DNA of 64,000 bases. Source: Apus apus. Lineage: Eukaryota > Chordata > Aves > Apodiformes > Apodidae. Position numbers and translations under genes: made by a program. The notes beneath the pieces were generated by a model that saw only the letters and a list, made by a program, of their open reading frames with translations, made no database searches and was not told where the DNA came from. The DNA lies in contig NC_067283.1 in assembly GCF_020740795.1 (NCBI RefSeq), forward strand, positions 59,923,966 to 59,987,965. Reading direction: 5' to 3'. This document shows positions 27,101 through 40,500 of this stretch, piece by piece. The first letter of the stretch is position 1. The number at the start of each line of letters is the position of its first letter.

Positions 27101-30100
27101 GCAAACCCTTGCACTAGAACACATGAACACAGAAATGGAAGGGTTCATCTAGCCTGTCAGTTCAGCATCTCACATGACCATAAATACTTTGAAACTATAT
27201 TAGCATTATGTAATTTTTTTTTTCTGATAACTCCCACTCACCCTTCAATATTTCCAATACCCTGAGAGAAATTTTAGGTGTATTACAGAAGACCACATGC
27301 CACAGATACATGGCATACAACAGGAAGACATAGATGGTGCACCTGAAATTTCTATTGTGTTGCCCCAATTCCTTTAACATTTCATTATATTAAGTGCACC
27401 AAATTCCCTAGCTTCAGTAATACAATTGAAGTATTTCATTAACTATTTCTGAAGTCTGCTCTGCATCAGAAAACAGGTATCTCAATAGACACACTGCACA
27501 CCTGTATTTGCTGTACACCGATTCACATTTCCACTAAAAATTTTCAGGATCTACAAACTCAAGAGCTAAACCCCAAACCTTGACATATTGCTCACCTAAT
27601 TTTCTCAACAGCATTGTTTCATATACCTGTACCTTCTTCTACCAAATATACTCTTTTGAGACTTCCACAGCCTTTTACCCACTTTTTACTCTCCCTACAA
27701 AGACCAGCATTAAAACATACTAACAATATATTTGTTCAATATATGTTATTGTGGCAATTACTTCACAATATGCAAGTTTAAGATAAGGGAAAATTATTAG
27801 AACTGCAGAAGTGTTCACTGTTACTCAAGTGCCAGTGAAGCAGCAGGATGAAATCAAAATGCACAGAAAAAAACAAAGCAAACTGTAGTGATACCTTATA
27901 AAGCTTGAAACATCTCAACTAGACACTTCTTGCTGCTAGGTTTATACTGTGCTATGGAAGCTAAACATTCAGTTCTCTCTTACGAACAAATTCTATTTGT
28001 ACTAGTCTCAAAAGCTTTTTCATATTATGTATCATTAATCATTCCCAACACTTATTAAAAGCACCTGTACATTTTAATGATTCCTTACTCGTAACTTACA
28101 GCAAAATGTTTCATGTGTGACATATTTCAATTACATTAAGTGGAATTTCATTCAAAGTAGTCAATTTTAGTAGAACTGTGAGGAGGCTCAAGTCCAGTGT
28201 CTGCTGAAGTCATGTTCGCCTTTAACAAAAGTTGGATTAGAGCTCTGAACAGCAATTCATTTAAAAAAATTAGACAAGCAGCTCAGAAAAATACTATCTT
28301 CAAAAAGACCAAGACTATTCAAGAATAAAAACTTCTGAATATAAGTAAGCTGCAAATCTATTTTCTTGTTATGCAGGTCAATCGCAAGAGGCTAATCAAA
28401 TGTGAATAGTATCAACAACTATGGTTTGGGGTTTTTTTTATTTCACTAATTTCTATTTTATCTTCTTACACAGTATGAAACTCACATTCATTGTCTGGTC
28501 TATGCAGTACCCTTTTAACATGATGTGAGATAAAGACAAGCATTTTATTAAGTTCATAAAAAGCCAGGATTTAAAAATAATAACTCTAGGCTGTCAAACT
28601 GCAACCTAACTGCATGGTACCTATCAAGTCATAAAAGTATATGGATGTAGGAAAGATCCTGCATCTTCCCTCCCTTTCTCAAAAAGCAGCCATTTAATTT
28701 CTCAAATATTTTTTTTTTCTCCATCCATGAGAATTTTAGAAGTGGCAACAGTCAGATAAATGATCAAGGTATTCTGTAGATTTCAAGACGGAAGATTTCA
28801 CATTAAACATAAATGCTACATTTCTGTCTTCTAAGTGCTACTGTTCCAGTGTCAATAACTGAAATAGAGCTGTAATGAAGCAATGGAGCATTGCTTACCA
28901 GAAAACCAGTCTCTGCAAACCTCATGCTAAGAAAAAGTGGAACCAGAACATTTCTCAGTCATATTTAGTCTGACTTTTATCTTGTTAATCTTCTGTTTAC
29001 CAGAACGTTAATAACTAAGATATGGACATCAGGGTGATCACAGCAAGTTGTGAAATAATTATTTAATCTGCTGGTCCAGGATGGATTAACACAGTGAATG
29101 GCCTTCAGAATACAAACCCTCTGTTTTCTTAATATGGCAAGAGGTGATGGTGTTCACAGTAACAAATAACTTGTGACTTCAGGCTGTATGACAGGGCAGA
29201 AATAATTAAAAACTATGAAATAGCTTTTCAGCCTCTATATACTCTCTATCACCCCAAAGACTCTAATTTTTCAGAACAGAAGGAAACTTCAGATCTTATT
29301 GAGACATATATGCTGGTATAGCAACTGGCTTTCAGAAATGTGGTCCACCAGAAACTGTAGCTGGTATTTCTGTCAGAGTGGACTAATGTCCTGAAGATTT
29401 TAATCCTGCTGTTCCTACATTATCCCTCTGGTATAGTATCTCTTCAACACATACAATAGTGACTGACTGTGAAAAACATCAATTTAAAACTTCAAACTTA
29501 AAAAGGAATAAGGATGATGAGTAGAGCCTCCTTTCTATCAAGCAGAATGTCCTGCCTAGCAGACACTGGGTCAGCATCTGAACCAGTACTTTGTATGTTT
29601 TCCAGTACACCATTCAGGTTCAATCCTGAATGCAATTTAATGAACGGTCAGGGAAACTCTTAAGAGGCAGAAAGGTCAAAAATGAAAAGTTACATAAGAA
29701 ACCCTGAGTCATGTTTACACTCAGCACTTTCTGGTACAGGATTATGATACCAGCAATTCTAAATTAAAAATGTGATCTATATTAATCTTATATTGCTCTC
29801 TCTATATTGTTAGGCTTAAAAATTATTAAGGGGCTGCAGATTGAGAACCATTCCTTTAGGGTATTTAAAATATGCACTTATTTTATCAAGTTAAACTAGT
29901 AAATTGGTTAACAGATGTCATTCAACAGTGGTGGAACACTAAAATAATTTTTACAGAAGAGATTAGCAAGTTTAAATCTCTTTCTAAGAGACAAAAGCAG
30001 AAAACTATCACAACTACCTCATTTTTATGAACTTCTCACTGAAAAAGATCTCAAAAATTCTGGATGAGAAAAGCACAGCTTTCCAAAACCATGCTTTATT

Positions 30101-30404
30101 TTACTTAAAGTCACACTGCATTGTCCTGTATCTGGCTCAGGATCAAGACTGCTTTAAAATAAACGTAGTTCAGTGGTCTTCAATTCTCTCAAAACAGGTT
30201 CTCAACAGATATTTACTATGACCACTTCCTTGAACCAATCCCAAGACATTAGAGGTAAGAATGACAACTTCACAGTAAGAAAAAAAAAAGTTACCTACCT
30301 ACAGAGGTAACAGAATTATTGCATTGTCAAAAATCATACAGAATAGTGGCATGAACACAATGAAACATCATTAACACTTCTTTTGAGATCTGAAAAACTC
30401 ATAC

Positions 30405-30592
30405 CTGGGTACAGTGCCTCTTAAGCTTCTTTCACTTCTTGATGATGATGATGACAACGATGATCCAGGTCTCTGATCTGTTTTCATTCCTAGAGTCTCT
30501 GTTGCACTAGTCTGAGGTTTTTCACCTTCCTCTTCTGGCTTTTTTTTTTCACTATCACTTTCGTCACTGCCTTCTCCTAAAATGTCATCCAC
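30405..30592 (-). CDS. CTDP1: CTDP1 coding exon, acidic and serine-rich region
   Basis: Fourth CTDP1 exon in the window, 188 nt. It opens at a codon boundary with VDDILGEGSDESDSEKKKPE, matching the conserved FCP1 block that follows MDKE in the previous exon, then becomes low complexity: a Glu/Lys stretch, a Ser tract (SSLSSSSSRSERS) built partly from TCA repeats, and GTVP plus two bases of an Arg codon. The acceptor is TTGACAG|GTGGAT and the donor is CCCAG|GTATGA. The DESDSE segment has the acidic Ser context typical of casein kinase 2 sites, which is inference. The serine-rich second half looks poorly conserved relative to mammals. The first codon is GTG (Val), so this is an internal exon and not a start. 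Confidence 0.96.
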
Positions 30593-33284
30593 CTGTCAAG
30601 AAGTGGACAGTCAGTGTATTCTCTAACAGACTATTCTGTATCAATCTTTCATAATTATTCCATTGTTCTTAAGTAATTGTTAAAAATATGCTTCAACTCT
30701 CCTTGACCACCTCCTTGAAAATTAAACCCCAAAGGTCTTCACACCCAATTTCTGTAACATCTCTAGCAACATCCCAGTAAATATATTTAGTCTCTATCTA
30801 GCTTAAGTATATACATATACTTACACACATGACAGACACATTTGCATTTAATTCTAACATGAACAGCTGTAAACAGCTGAAAACGTGTTTTGAAAAAGTG
30901 CTGTCTTATGAAATTAAAGTAATATGTGTTTTACACTACTGTAAAATATAACAACATGCACTCTATACTATACATATTTTATACTGTTAGAAGATATAGA
31001 GTCACTTGGGCAAAGCATATTAAAATCTCTAGCTAGTAAGTATTCTTATATTTACAGGTATACCTTGACAGATAATATAAAGAAGTGTATTCCTAAATAA
31101 TACAGCTTAAATGGAACAGAACCTTATTCTAACCAGATTGTCTGCTTACACTTATTGATAAAGGAGAATCTATCAAAACATTTACACATTTCATTAAATA
31201 ATTGCTTGGCCTTTGCTCCTAAAAGTTAGCATGAGATTTGATACTTCCCTAAGAACATGCTAATTTGCACGTGACAGGTCTGGAACTGCTGAAACCACCA
31301 TTAAAGTCAAATCATAAGCTACCCTGCTGAGCTTCAAAAGGTTGCATACTCTTTGAGTCAGCATTCAATTTTCAGAAAGAGATGAAAACACTATTTTTGT
31401 GAATGGCAGAAGACATGGAACAAAGCTACATGTGAGTATTTCTCCACTGATATTTAATATTTTTTTCCTAAAAGTAGCTGATCTCAACCAAAGTTAAAAT
31501 ACGCTTCATGACTACTCTCTGCTCCCACTAATGCCACATCTACTTTATAAAGAAGAAAAACTCAGTATATATGGACCAAAATATTTTACATTATGCATGT
31601 GCTGCTTTTACACTGATAATCCTCAAAGCTAGAAGAAAGCTGCAAAAAGAGTCACTTGTAACTGGCCCTTCATAAATGCATCTCTAATTTCTTTGTTTAC
31701 CTTGAAATGCAAAGGAGTGAAGTCAAAACTGCCCTTTGTTTACCGAACTAAACGCAAAAGATCTAGAGGTAAATGAAAAACCATTTTCAGAGAAAGGGAA
31801 CTCAAGGGAGAGCCTGCAACCAAGGAGGGAGGAAAAAAAAAAAGATAATAAAGAAATTTACTAGAAAGACCTATTCCATTTCCCTTTCTGATGTTCTAAC
31901 AGAGACAGAAAAGGCATATGAGCCAAGATGATGAAGGTGCTCCCTATCGGGCAATTTCACCAAGCACATGTGATTCGTTGACTTCAGAAAGATAAGAGTA
32001 TGTAGCATTTGTCTTCAGTCCTCTGCTAAACAGATGGATTCAGGGGATTCATTATCTTTCTACAAAGATATCTATCTATCTTGCTCTTGAGGGTAGTAGA
32101 AAATAATATCTTCCTTATTTTATACTACTTCCCATTGAGTATTCTACCAATTGTTTCAACAGAGAAATTATGTAGAAGGAATAGTACCATAGGAAGTACT
32201 TCAAAGCATCCTAAAAAAATAATATTGAGGAGACTTGCCAGTATAAGGGAAAACAGGAACATTTTGTTTAAGAATATACTTGTGAAAACCAAATTATTTT
32301 AATATGCAATTGTTCCAGAATTTAACAACTCCAGCTTCAAAATTGGATTTAAAAATCCAAGCTATACTATGGTTGGATGGAATGACTTCTATAGAAAATG
32401 GAAAGTAGCTCACAAGCTTTTTAGATCTACAATTTAAGCTGGTTTTCCACTGGTTCTTTTCTTGGTACATTTTTACAATCTGAAACATTGCTGTCTAATA
32501 GCTAGCTCTTTCACTATGAAACCTGTAGAGAAACCAGATTAAAAGGGGAATTACACACCAGCTTAGTGCATCTAAACACAGGTGCTGGTTTCAGGTAGAA
32601 ACTGTAGGAATTACTGTGTCAAATCAAACTACATTAGTCCAAAATTGCTTGTCCCATGACCACAAACTGTCATATGTATGGAAAGTAAGAATCATGGATT
32701 CTAAGGTTACAAGATTGAAAAGATGGCTAGAGATAAGCAAAAAGCGAACCTGGTGAAAGTGTGGAAAGTAAACACAGTAGGGATTTTTTTTAGTGTGTAG
32801 AGAATACACAGAAAGTCTCAAGTGTTTAAGTATTACATTTTGTATGGAATGACAGGAACATCATGACTGTTTAGCTTTGTTAGAAGATACTCACTGTAGC
32901 TAGCAATCAACAGTCAAATGCCAGCAAAGATCTACAGCTCTACCAACTCCTTTCCAGCAAATCCTACATGTAAAATTACATTCCAAAACCAATGCTGTTC
33001 CAGAAAGTTGTGTATATGTATGTTCTCACTACAAATTATATCAGGGTTTTCAAAGGACAAAGTTAGGTTGATAGACATTCAGTGTTACAGATGTAACAAA
33101 CAGAACTTTTCTGGTCTTTTAAAATCTAGTTTGTGTGAAAGTTTTGACAAGACTAGCACTCTAGTTACTGCCACATCTTTTTTTCTTCCATTCTCCATAA
33201 AGATGACATTATTCTTTGGAGATCTGGAACGCCATTTAATACTAGAATTACCAGGTTGGTAATAAACGATGTCCTGAAGTGCTA

Positions 33285-33455
33285 CATAGACATATTTTTT
33301 TAACACGTCCAGGGATGGTGACTTCACTGCTTCCCTGGACAGCCTGTTCCAATGTCTGACTACTCTTTCAGTAAACAAATTTTTCCTAATATCCAATCTG
33401 AATCTCCTCTGGCACAACTTGAGGCCATTTCCTCTTGTCCTAAGACAATGCTTTA
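33285..33455 (-). mobile_element. CR1 LINE fragment without its tail
   Basis: On the minus strand it encodes remnants of the CR1 RT C-terminus (LRTRGNGLKLCQRRFRLDI and RHWNRLSREAVKSPSLD). The low-coordinate end, which should carry the ATTCTATG tail, blends into unrelated AT-rich sequence, so the 3' end is lost or strongly diverged. It lies in sense orientation within the 15.5-kb CTDP1 intron. Confidence 0.88.
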
Positions 33456-35460
33456 CAGTTATTTGAAGAAGCAATTATATATGCAGTAATATAAACTTGA
33501 TTAAAAAAAGAGCTGAGAAGAAACTTTAAACCTTGGTTTTAAACTACCAACTACCTAAAAATTCAATTTTTAATAGAACTGAAAAACTTCCTATTTTAGA
33601 CCACAACAGGACAACACACAACTACCTAATCAATCTCTTCTAAAGGCAGAAAAATGCTCTCGATCAATTATTTACTGGAATTACAGAAAAATCTATAGAG
33701 AATAGCGTGGACAGCTGTTGATGTTATGCTCAAGTTTTGCATGGAAGAGATACCTTTTTTTGCCCCCAGTCTTTACCAAAAGACCAATTACACTTTTGCT
33801 CCAATTGATGGCATAAGGGAAAAACAGGAAAAAAGTATTTAAAATTAGTTCTTTACGGTTGTTTCTACTGCCACAAAAATGACTGTTCATTGCCAGCAAA
33901 AGAAACAATGGAACTGGTATTGACAGGATGTAGAGATAAAAACCAGTTGCGTTTCAGCATAAAGCCTGTGTCTCCTAAACATGTATTTGTGATTCTGCTG
34001 AATATATGCTACTTAGGAAGAACCTGCAAATATGACCATAATAGGTGTTTAATTGCTATAACAAAATACCACTGACACATTAAGTTAGAAATCTTAACAC
34101 ACTATTAAAAATGACTGACACTGACAGATGGCAATTTAAGAGGACATAGTGCCTAGGCTCTGAATGACCTTTTCTGACACATTTCAAGGCCAAGGGGAGA
34201 CATCAGATGCTAATAAAATGCTGGGGGCAGCATGGCATCAGTACATTAGTATCAAGGGATTGTACAATTTGAGCTTCTAATCTGTTTTTTTAATTAGTTA
34301 TGTTATTAAAAGAAGAATTGAAGTGTGGGTACAAACCAATTACCAGAAAAATATTCAGTCTGCGCATATTGCTTCCAATCATTCCCTCAGAGCAAGTTTT
34401 CTTCAGACATAAGCTTAATTTTATTTTTTTTTTAATCAACAAAATACATTCAAATGCCCTCTTGACAACATCTGCTCTGGTTAAGTTCCATTTTTAAAAA
34501 ACAGAAATGAAAAAAATCCAGATGCCAAACACATCTGTTAGTATTTATCTTCATGAGCATTTTATAGAGCATAGCATATTGATTGCCCAAGTCTGAAAAC
34601 CAATGAAATTCCTAGATAACAAAGGCTAGGATGAAGTGTAATTTATTGCTAAAACTCCCTCCCACTCTGGATATTATGTTTCTTGACATCCAGAGGCAGC
34701 TATGATCATGTATGGGCAAGATTTGCTCCATCAATATAGCTTGTTGTCTGTCCAATTGATTTAAAAAAAAGAACAGTTCTCTCTCTATACTCGCTATTTT
34801 GTCTGGTGATACCAGCTGAAATGGTGGAAGAGTTTTAAAATAATCTTAAAAAAAAAAAGTAAATATGAAAAGTAATAGAGGCTTTTGCAGCCTGCTCTTC
34901 TAAACAGAAAATTTCAGCTCTCCTGAAAAAAGTACCAGGACACTAATCTACATATTCTCTTTCAAGTCATCCCCAAAGGCAATAGTTGCTGCTCTAGCCA
35001 ACCTGCAAGTACACTTAGCACATTATCCTTGAAAACTCCTGGGAACTATTTAGGGCTTAACCCATTTGGTTAGCCCATTAAAATAAGAAATCCAAGAGTG
35101 GGAAGGAGCTTGATTTGAACTAATTTCCAATAATTTCAACCTGAATTACAGATTAGTTAGATTACATTTAAGGCTCTAATGTGCCTCAACTGAGAGACAA
35201 CCACCAAACTTCTGAAATGCTGCAACCAAACATGCAATGTCACTGATCAGTGTCATGATCAGAAGACATTTTCTTTGCACAATAACTGTCAGAACCATAG
35301 ACTTTATTCCAATAGATATGAGAACCTAAATAATCCTCACCCTGAAAAGAAGTTGTATGCAAGCATAAACAAAGAGTTTCAGGTATACACAATAAACAGG
35401 CAAAAAACTTTTTTTTGCATCTCAACTGCTTTCAAAGCTTTCTTACAACAAATCCTTGTT

Positions 35461-35482
35461 ACCAGATGTTTTAACATCTGGT
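35461..35482. repeat. Perfect 10-bp inverted repeat (hairpin)
   Basis: ACCAGATGTT and AACATCTGGT are exact reverse complements separated by two bases, in CTDP1 intron. Confidence 0.9.
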
Positions 35483-38400
35483 AGCACAGTGCAAGGTTTT
35501 ACTATCCTAAGGTTAATTGAAAGCATATATTTCACGTAGAGAGACTGAATAATATTCATTGCTACATACATATTTCAGAGAAAAATAAAGTTTTCTCCAT
35601 TTCAAAGGCTGAAACTCCTGAACTTCTTGTTCAGCATCATATAAAGCTGTTCAGACAGTCATGGTCTACTAGTGAAATAAAAAATCTAAGATGAGAACAA
35701 TAGACAAAAAATCTGCTTTTGTTTATCTGCAAGTTTGCGTGGTTTTCATACCACAGCTGCAAAGGAACTTAAACTAGAGCTGTGTAGAGCAACTGTGGTA
35801 CAATAGGGTTTGCTAGCTCAAAACCACTGCTATATAAACACAAATGCTGTCTTCATTATAGATTTATTCACACATGCTATGAATGAGTATACGCATCCTG
35901 ATCCAGGCCTAGCTACAAGCAGAGCCAGCTCAGATCTCACAACTGATTAATTTTAACTGAAGTTTAGCATTAGCATTGCCAGACACTATCTGGCTTCATG
36001 AAGCATTACTTGGCAGTCAATGAACTTCCCTCTTCAGTATGCCTAGTTAAGCTTGGTCACATTATCACAACAGCCAAGAGACTTTTATCCATGTGCTCAA
36101 GCTAACAAAGCCATCTCAAATAATGAGCACTGGGGACAATGATTTCTGAATTGGCTTTACCAGAAACTTAAAGATGACAGTGAAGACAGGTCAGTTTTGA
36201 AATGCTTTCTGCTGAACCAGGCAATGGGACTACAAAAAGACTACACTCTACTACGCAGCTTTTAAGCGAAGCAGGGAAGAAATAAAAGCACTGTGTGTGT
36301 GCACGCAAGTGTCCTGCTTGACTAGCCCACTTGATAGCCAGAATTAGGCACAGAAGAAGAGGGGGAGGGAGGGGAAGAAAAAACTCCAAAATCCAACACA
36401 GTGAAAGATAAGCCCAGCAGCTGAAGAATGGTCAGTTTCTAGAAGCTCCATATTAAGGTGATGAGTACTATGCAGGTTCTGATATGATCTCTGTGTCGTG
36501 GTATGCCAGCTATATACAGTTCTCAATACCTCTGTGATGAAGCAAGTTTGATGTTCAAGCCCTAACATATCTGAGATAGGCAGCTGTCTGTGTTCATCTT
36601 GGGGAAAGCAGATCATCATATTTACTATGAGGAATGACAGAGAATATTGTCTACAGCTGACTGTGACCTCTGGCAAAAAGAAAGTGCAAGTTTATGTACA
36701 AAGCTGATAACAACACAGGACCAATGACATTCTTTCAAAACTTAAAATCAACACCACTGCTGTAGATGTGAAAAAGTTTTAGCAGCATGGCCATAGAGGT
36801 AACTATTCATTTTGTGACTGCACTGCAGCAGTTTTACATCTGCAGGGGGGCTCTACTTCTGCAGCTTTTCATCATCTCTGTGAAAGCTGTACATGGAATG
36901 GAAACATTCTTGGTGATGCAGACACAGGATCCAGAAACCTTGCAGCTGCAGGACTGCCACACAGAGGTAGAGCTGAGTGGCTACATTCAGTGCTCTCCGA
37001 AGCTAGTGCCTGACAAGATACTGTATCTTGAACAAGTCTTAAAAGAGAGAAATTGTAATTAAGCGTAACTTCCATTTAAAAATCTCAGCTTAAGATAACT
37101 GATCAAGAGCAGCTGATTAAAGGGTAATGGTACAAACTGTCATTCAGTGCTGCATTTACAAATAATCTGGCCTTTATGTCACCAAAATGGACTTAAAATT
37201 TTTTTAACTTCAGAATTCCAAACACAAATTAAATCTGTAAATAATTACAGCAGACTAGCATTATTCAAGGGTTTGTAAGGTTCTCTATAGCACTTAACAT
37301 ATATTATGCTATATTGCATACCTATATTTATTTTTATGTTGAAATACAAGTATCAGGACATATTGATAAAACAAAAAAAAAGTTTTGAAGAAACAGCTCA
37401 GACTTGTACCAGGACTTTAGCAGATACTTTAAAGTATAATTCATAGAGAATAACAGCTCAAATTGAAATGTAAAAACATGCTAGACTTGTGATTAGGCTC
37501 AAAAAGGTCCTATATGCATCTGCTCAGAATTATATTAGGGATCAGCTTGCAAATTGTTTAACACGGCTCAGACAACTCATTCTTAACTGTGGCCAATTAG
37601 TGTTGACAGCCTAGCTGCATCTGATTTAGAATACGGAGGTAGACGCTGATGTTACATGACGTGATTGAACTCTATTTAAAGACATTTTTCCCCATTTTCA
37701 GTGAGCAAGCAAACAGCTGAAAAAGGCTTACAGCTTCTCTTTACTAATGACAAGCAGAGAAGGCGGCAGATTCATGATGTAATATTGGTATTGCTACAAA
37801 AAACTGTATAGAAAAGCACTCTTCCCTATGGAATAACCCATCTTTAACACCTTGTACATACATTTTAGAGGTGGAAGCTTTATAGACCTACTTTCTATTT
37901 CATATGGAGTTAACATAATGCATTTGCGATATAACGACACATATTTTAAAAGCCAAAGAAGTTTTTCATATCTGCAGAAAACCACACAGAGCTTAGATTT
38001 AATCCTATTTGCCTAATAATTTTTACTCTGTACCTAGCAGAATTATAGCAACATGTAAGAAGCTGATTTTCTCAATAACTTATGAGAAAATCCTGTAAAA
38101 CCCCAAGACTACTTACAAGGGAACAATTCTGAGAACACCTTTGGAAGAATGGCAGAGGATCTGAATCAAATTGATTGCATCAGAAAGTACAAAGAATATA
38201 TAAGACGGCAGAAGCATCTTTGACTGATTGTCAATAGAATAAATAGGAAAATCCAGACAAAACTCAGGCAGTCTTGTCACTATAAAATTTATCAGATTCC
38301 TCAAAAAGAGGTCTGCTCTGCAGTAAGCATGACTCCTTTAGTTGATAGCCACTTGGTACAGCCCTTCAATAGTAACTGTTGTAGAACAATACTTCGATTT

Positions 38401-38961
38401 GTACTTCTCTTATTATTACCTGTTAAAATACCTGGGCATTAAAAAAAGTAATTAAGTCTCAATCATACACTTTCTTTTATTTTCTCCTAACAGTAGCCTG
38501 ACCAGCCAATAATTTGACACATCATGTTCACTTTGCACAAGATTCTACATAGTAACATCACCTTGTAATTAACTTGTCATGAGTACCATCAAACCAATAC
38601 TTACATATACAGGCAGTTTCCACTTTTATCTACAAAATGGAGATATTTATACAGTGTGCCATCTAAATGTCAAAGGTTACAATACGTTTCCCATATTATC
38701 TGATTGCATATAAATTGATAAAAATAACTTTAAAATTAAAACAAGATGTCTAAGTAAACCAGAAACTGTGCTTAATGTTTTATAAGCAACTTCAGCAGAA
38801 AAGCAGAAGTCATCCAGAACTGATTGCCTACTTGCAATAATATGAAATCAGATAAAAGTCCTTTTGCTATTTTGGTAATCACTTATCTTCTTGTAAAATG
38901 TGGTATTACATTAAAAAAAACCTCTTTACAAACGCTTGAAGCTGCTAGAGCAGGCTTCTAC

Positions 38962-39551
38962 CACAATCACAGAATCACAGAATCCTAGGGGTTGGAAGGC
39001 ACCTCAAAAATCATCTAGTCCAAGCCCCCTGCCAGAGCAGGATCACCTGGAGCACATCACACAGGAACGCGTCCAGGTGGGTCTTGAATGTCTCCAGCAA
39101 AGGAGACTCCACAACCTCTCTGGGCAGCCTGTTCCAGGGCTCTGTCACTCTCACAGTAAAAAAATTTTTCCTGATATTCACACTGAACCTCCTATGCTCC
39201 AGTTTGCATCCATTATCCCTTGTCCTATCACTAAACATCACTGAAAAAAGCTTAACTCCATCTTCCTGACACTCACCCTTTACATATTTGTAAACACTGA
39301 TGAGGTCACCCCTCAGTCTCCTTTTCTCCAAGCTAAAGGGACCCAGCTCCCTCAGCCTTTCTTCATAAGGGAGATGTTCCACTCCCTTAATCATCTTTGT
39401 GGCTCTGCGCTGGACTCTTTCAAGCACTTCCCTGTCCTTCTTGAACTGAGGGGCCCAGAACTGGACACAATATTCCAGATGTGGCCTCACCAAGGCAGAA
39501 TAGAGGGGGAGGAGAACCTCTCTTGACCTACTAACCACACCCTTAATGATA
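38962..39551 (-). mobile_element. CR1 LINE, best-preserved fragment, intact partial RT frame
   Basis: A 590-bp 3' CR1 fragment in sense orientation to CTDP1. The tail lies at the low end (AATCACAGAATCACAGAATC). The minus-strand frame is open for 175 codons (39538 down to 39011), reading [48 protein letters not shown] and [24 protein letters not shown] blocks of the end of CR1 ORF2. The open frame suggests a relatively young insertion. No start codon or upstream ORF2 is present, so it cannot encode a working enzyme. Confidence 0.95.
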
Positions 39552-40401
39552 CCCTCTTGAAAAACAAAAAACTAGTAGATGACCAGCTCTGTGCAATTAG
39601 TGCATAAACTAATGATTGCAAATAAACATCAGACTAAAAAAAGGAAAATATTTCACATGCTGATAATCCATTCCAATTTCATAGCCTTTACCTACACTGC
39701 ATTTATTTTAGTGTTCTTTCATTTAGCCGAGTAACAGTCCGAATCTGCATGTTTCTGGTGAGGATGACTTACCTACAACTTAAACATGACCAATTCAGAT
39801 TTATTTTTATTATGTTTATACCTTCTGTGATAACAAATAAAAAGAAGTACTTTGCTACTTTTTAGAATTGTTTCAATTTTTTCAGTTGAAAATGAATTCT
39901 TCAAAGCAAAACAAAGAAAGGCAGAAACAAATTACTGATATCCAGCTTCCTCCAACTGCTTGTCTTTGCTCTCCATACCACTGTACTGATCTCTTATTTC
40001 TACACTGTTAACTCTCATTGCCAAACTACTAAACATAGTATTGGACAACTTTACTCAGTTTTCTCTACTAATCAAATTAAATACAGGTGAAATAATTGCT
40101 TTAACATTACAATATTTTAATGTTCAATTACTTCTGTGTTATTTAGCTATATTGGAGACAGGTGAGTATCAAAACTTCAAACAGGGGAAAGCACTAAAAA
40201 TACTTTCATTGTTTTAAAACAGATTTAGGCTGTGTTCATTACAAAACCAAGTAACATTCCTTTGTGTTAGCTACCGCACTACAGCAAAATTCTGTGATGA
40301 TAAACCAGCACCCTGATTCCTAGCACCACAGCCTCACTGTTTCTCTACAAAAACTAATCTCAGATTGAAAGCAAGCAAGAAATACATTTAGTAATGCTAG
40401 G

Positions 40402-40500
40402 TTAAGGTAATAAAGTAATAAGTAATATTTTAAGGTAATAAGCAGTAATAAGGTAATAAGTAAGTAATAATAATCAGCAGTAAGAGCCAGGTAATAAGCA
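40402..40500. repeat. Degenerate TAATAAG-type tandem repeat
   Basis: About 100 bp of imperfect units around AAGGTAATAA and AGTAATAA repeated in tandem, in the 15.5-kb CTDP1 intron. Confidence 0.85.

Larger units (their letters stand above)
5098..30404 (-). other. CTDP1: CTDP1 last intron, about 25.3 kb
   Basis: Bounded by donor GTATGA and acceptor CCTTCCAG on the minus strand. It is AT-rich and holds two plus-strand CR1 fragments (6430-7003 and 22160-22326), a local duplication at 9186-9300, a CT run near 15413, a T-rich tract at 24151, and a higher-GC stretch around 13.8-14.7 kb. I see no exon-like sequence with a recognisable protein in the remainder; the open frames there are short and overlap in several frames. 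Confidence 0.9.
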
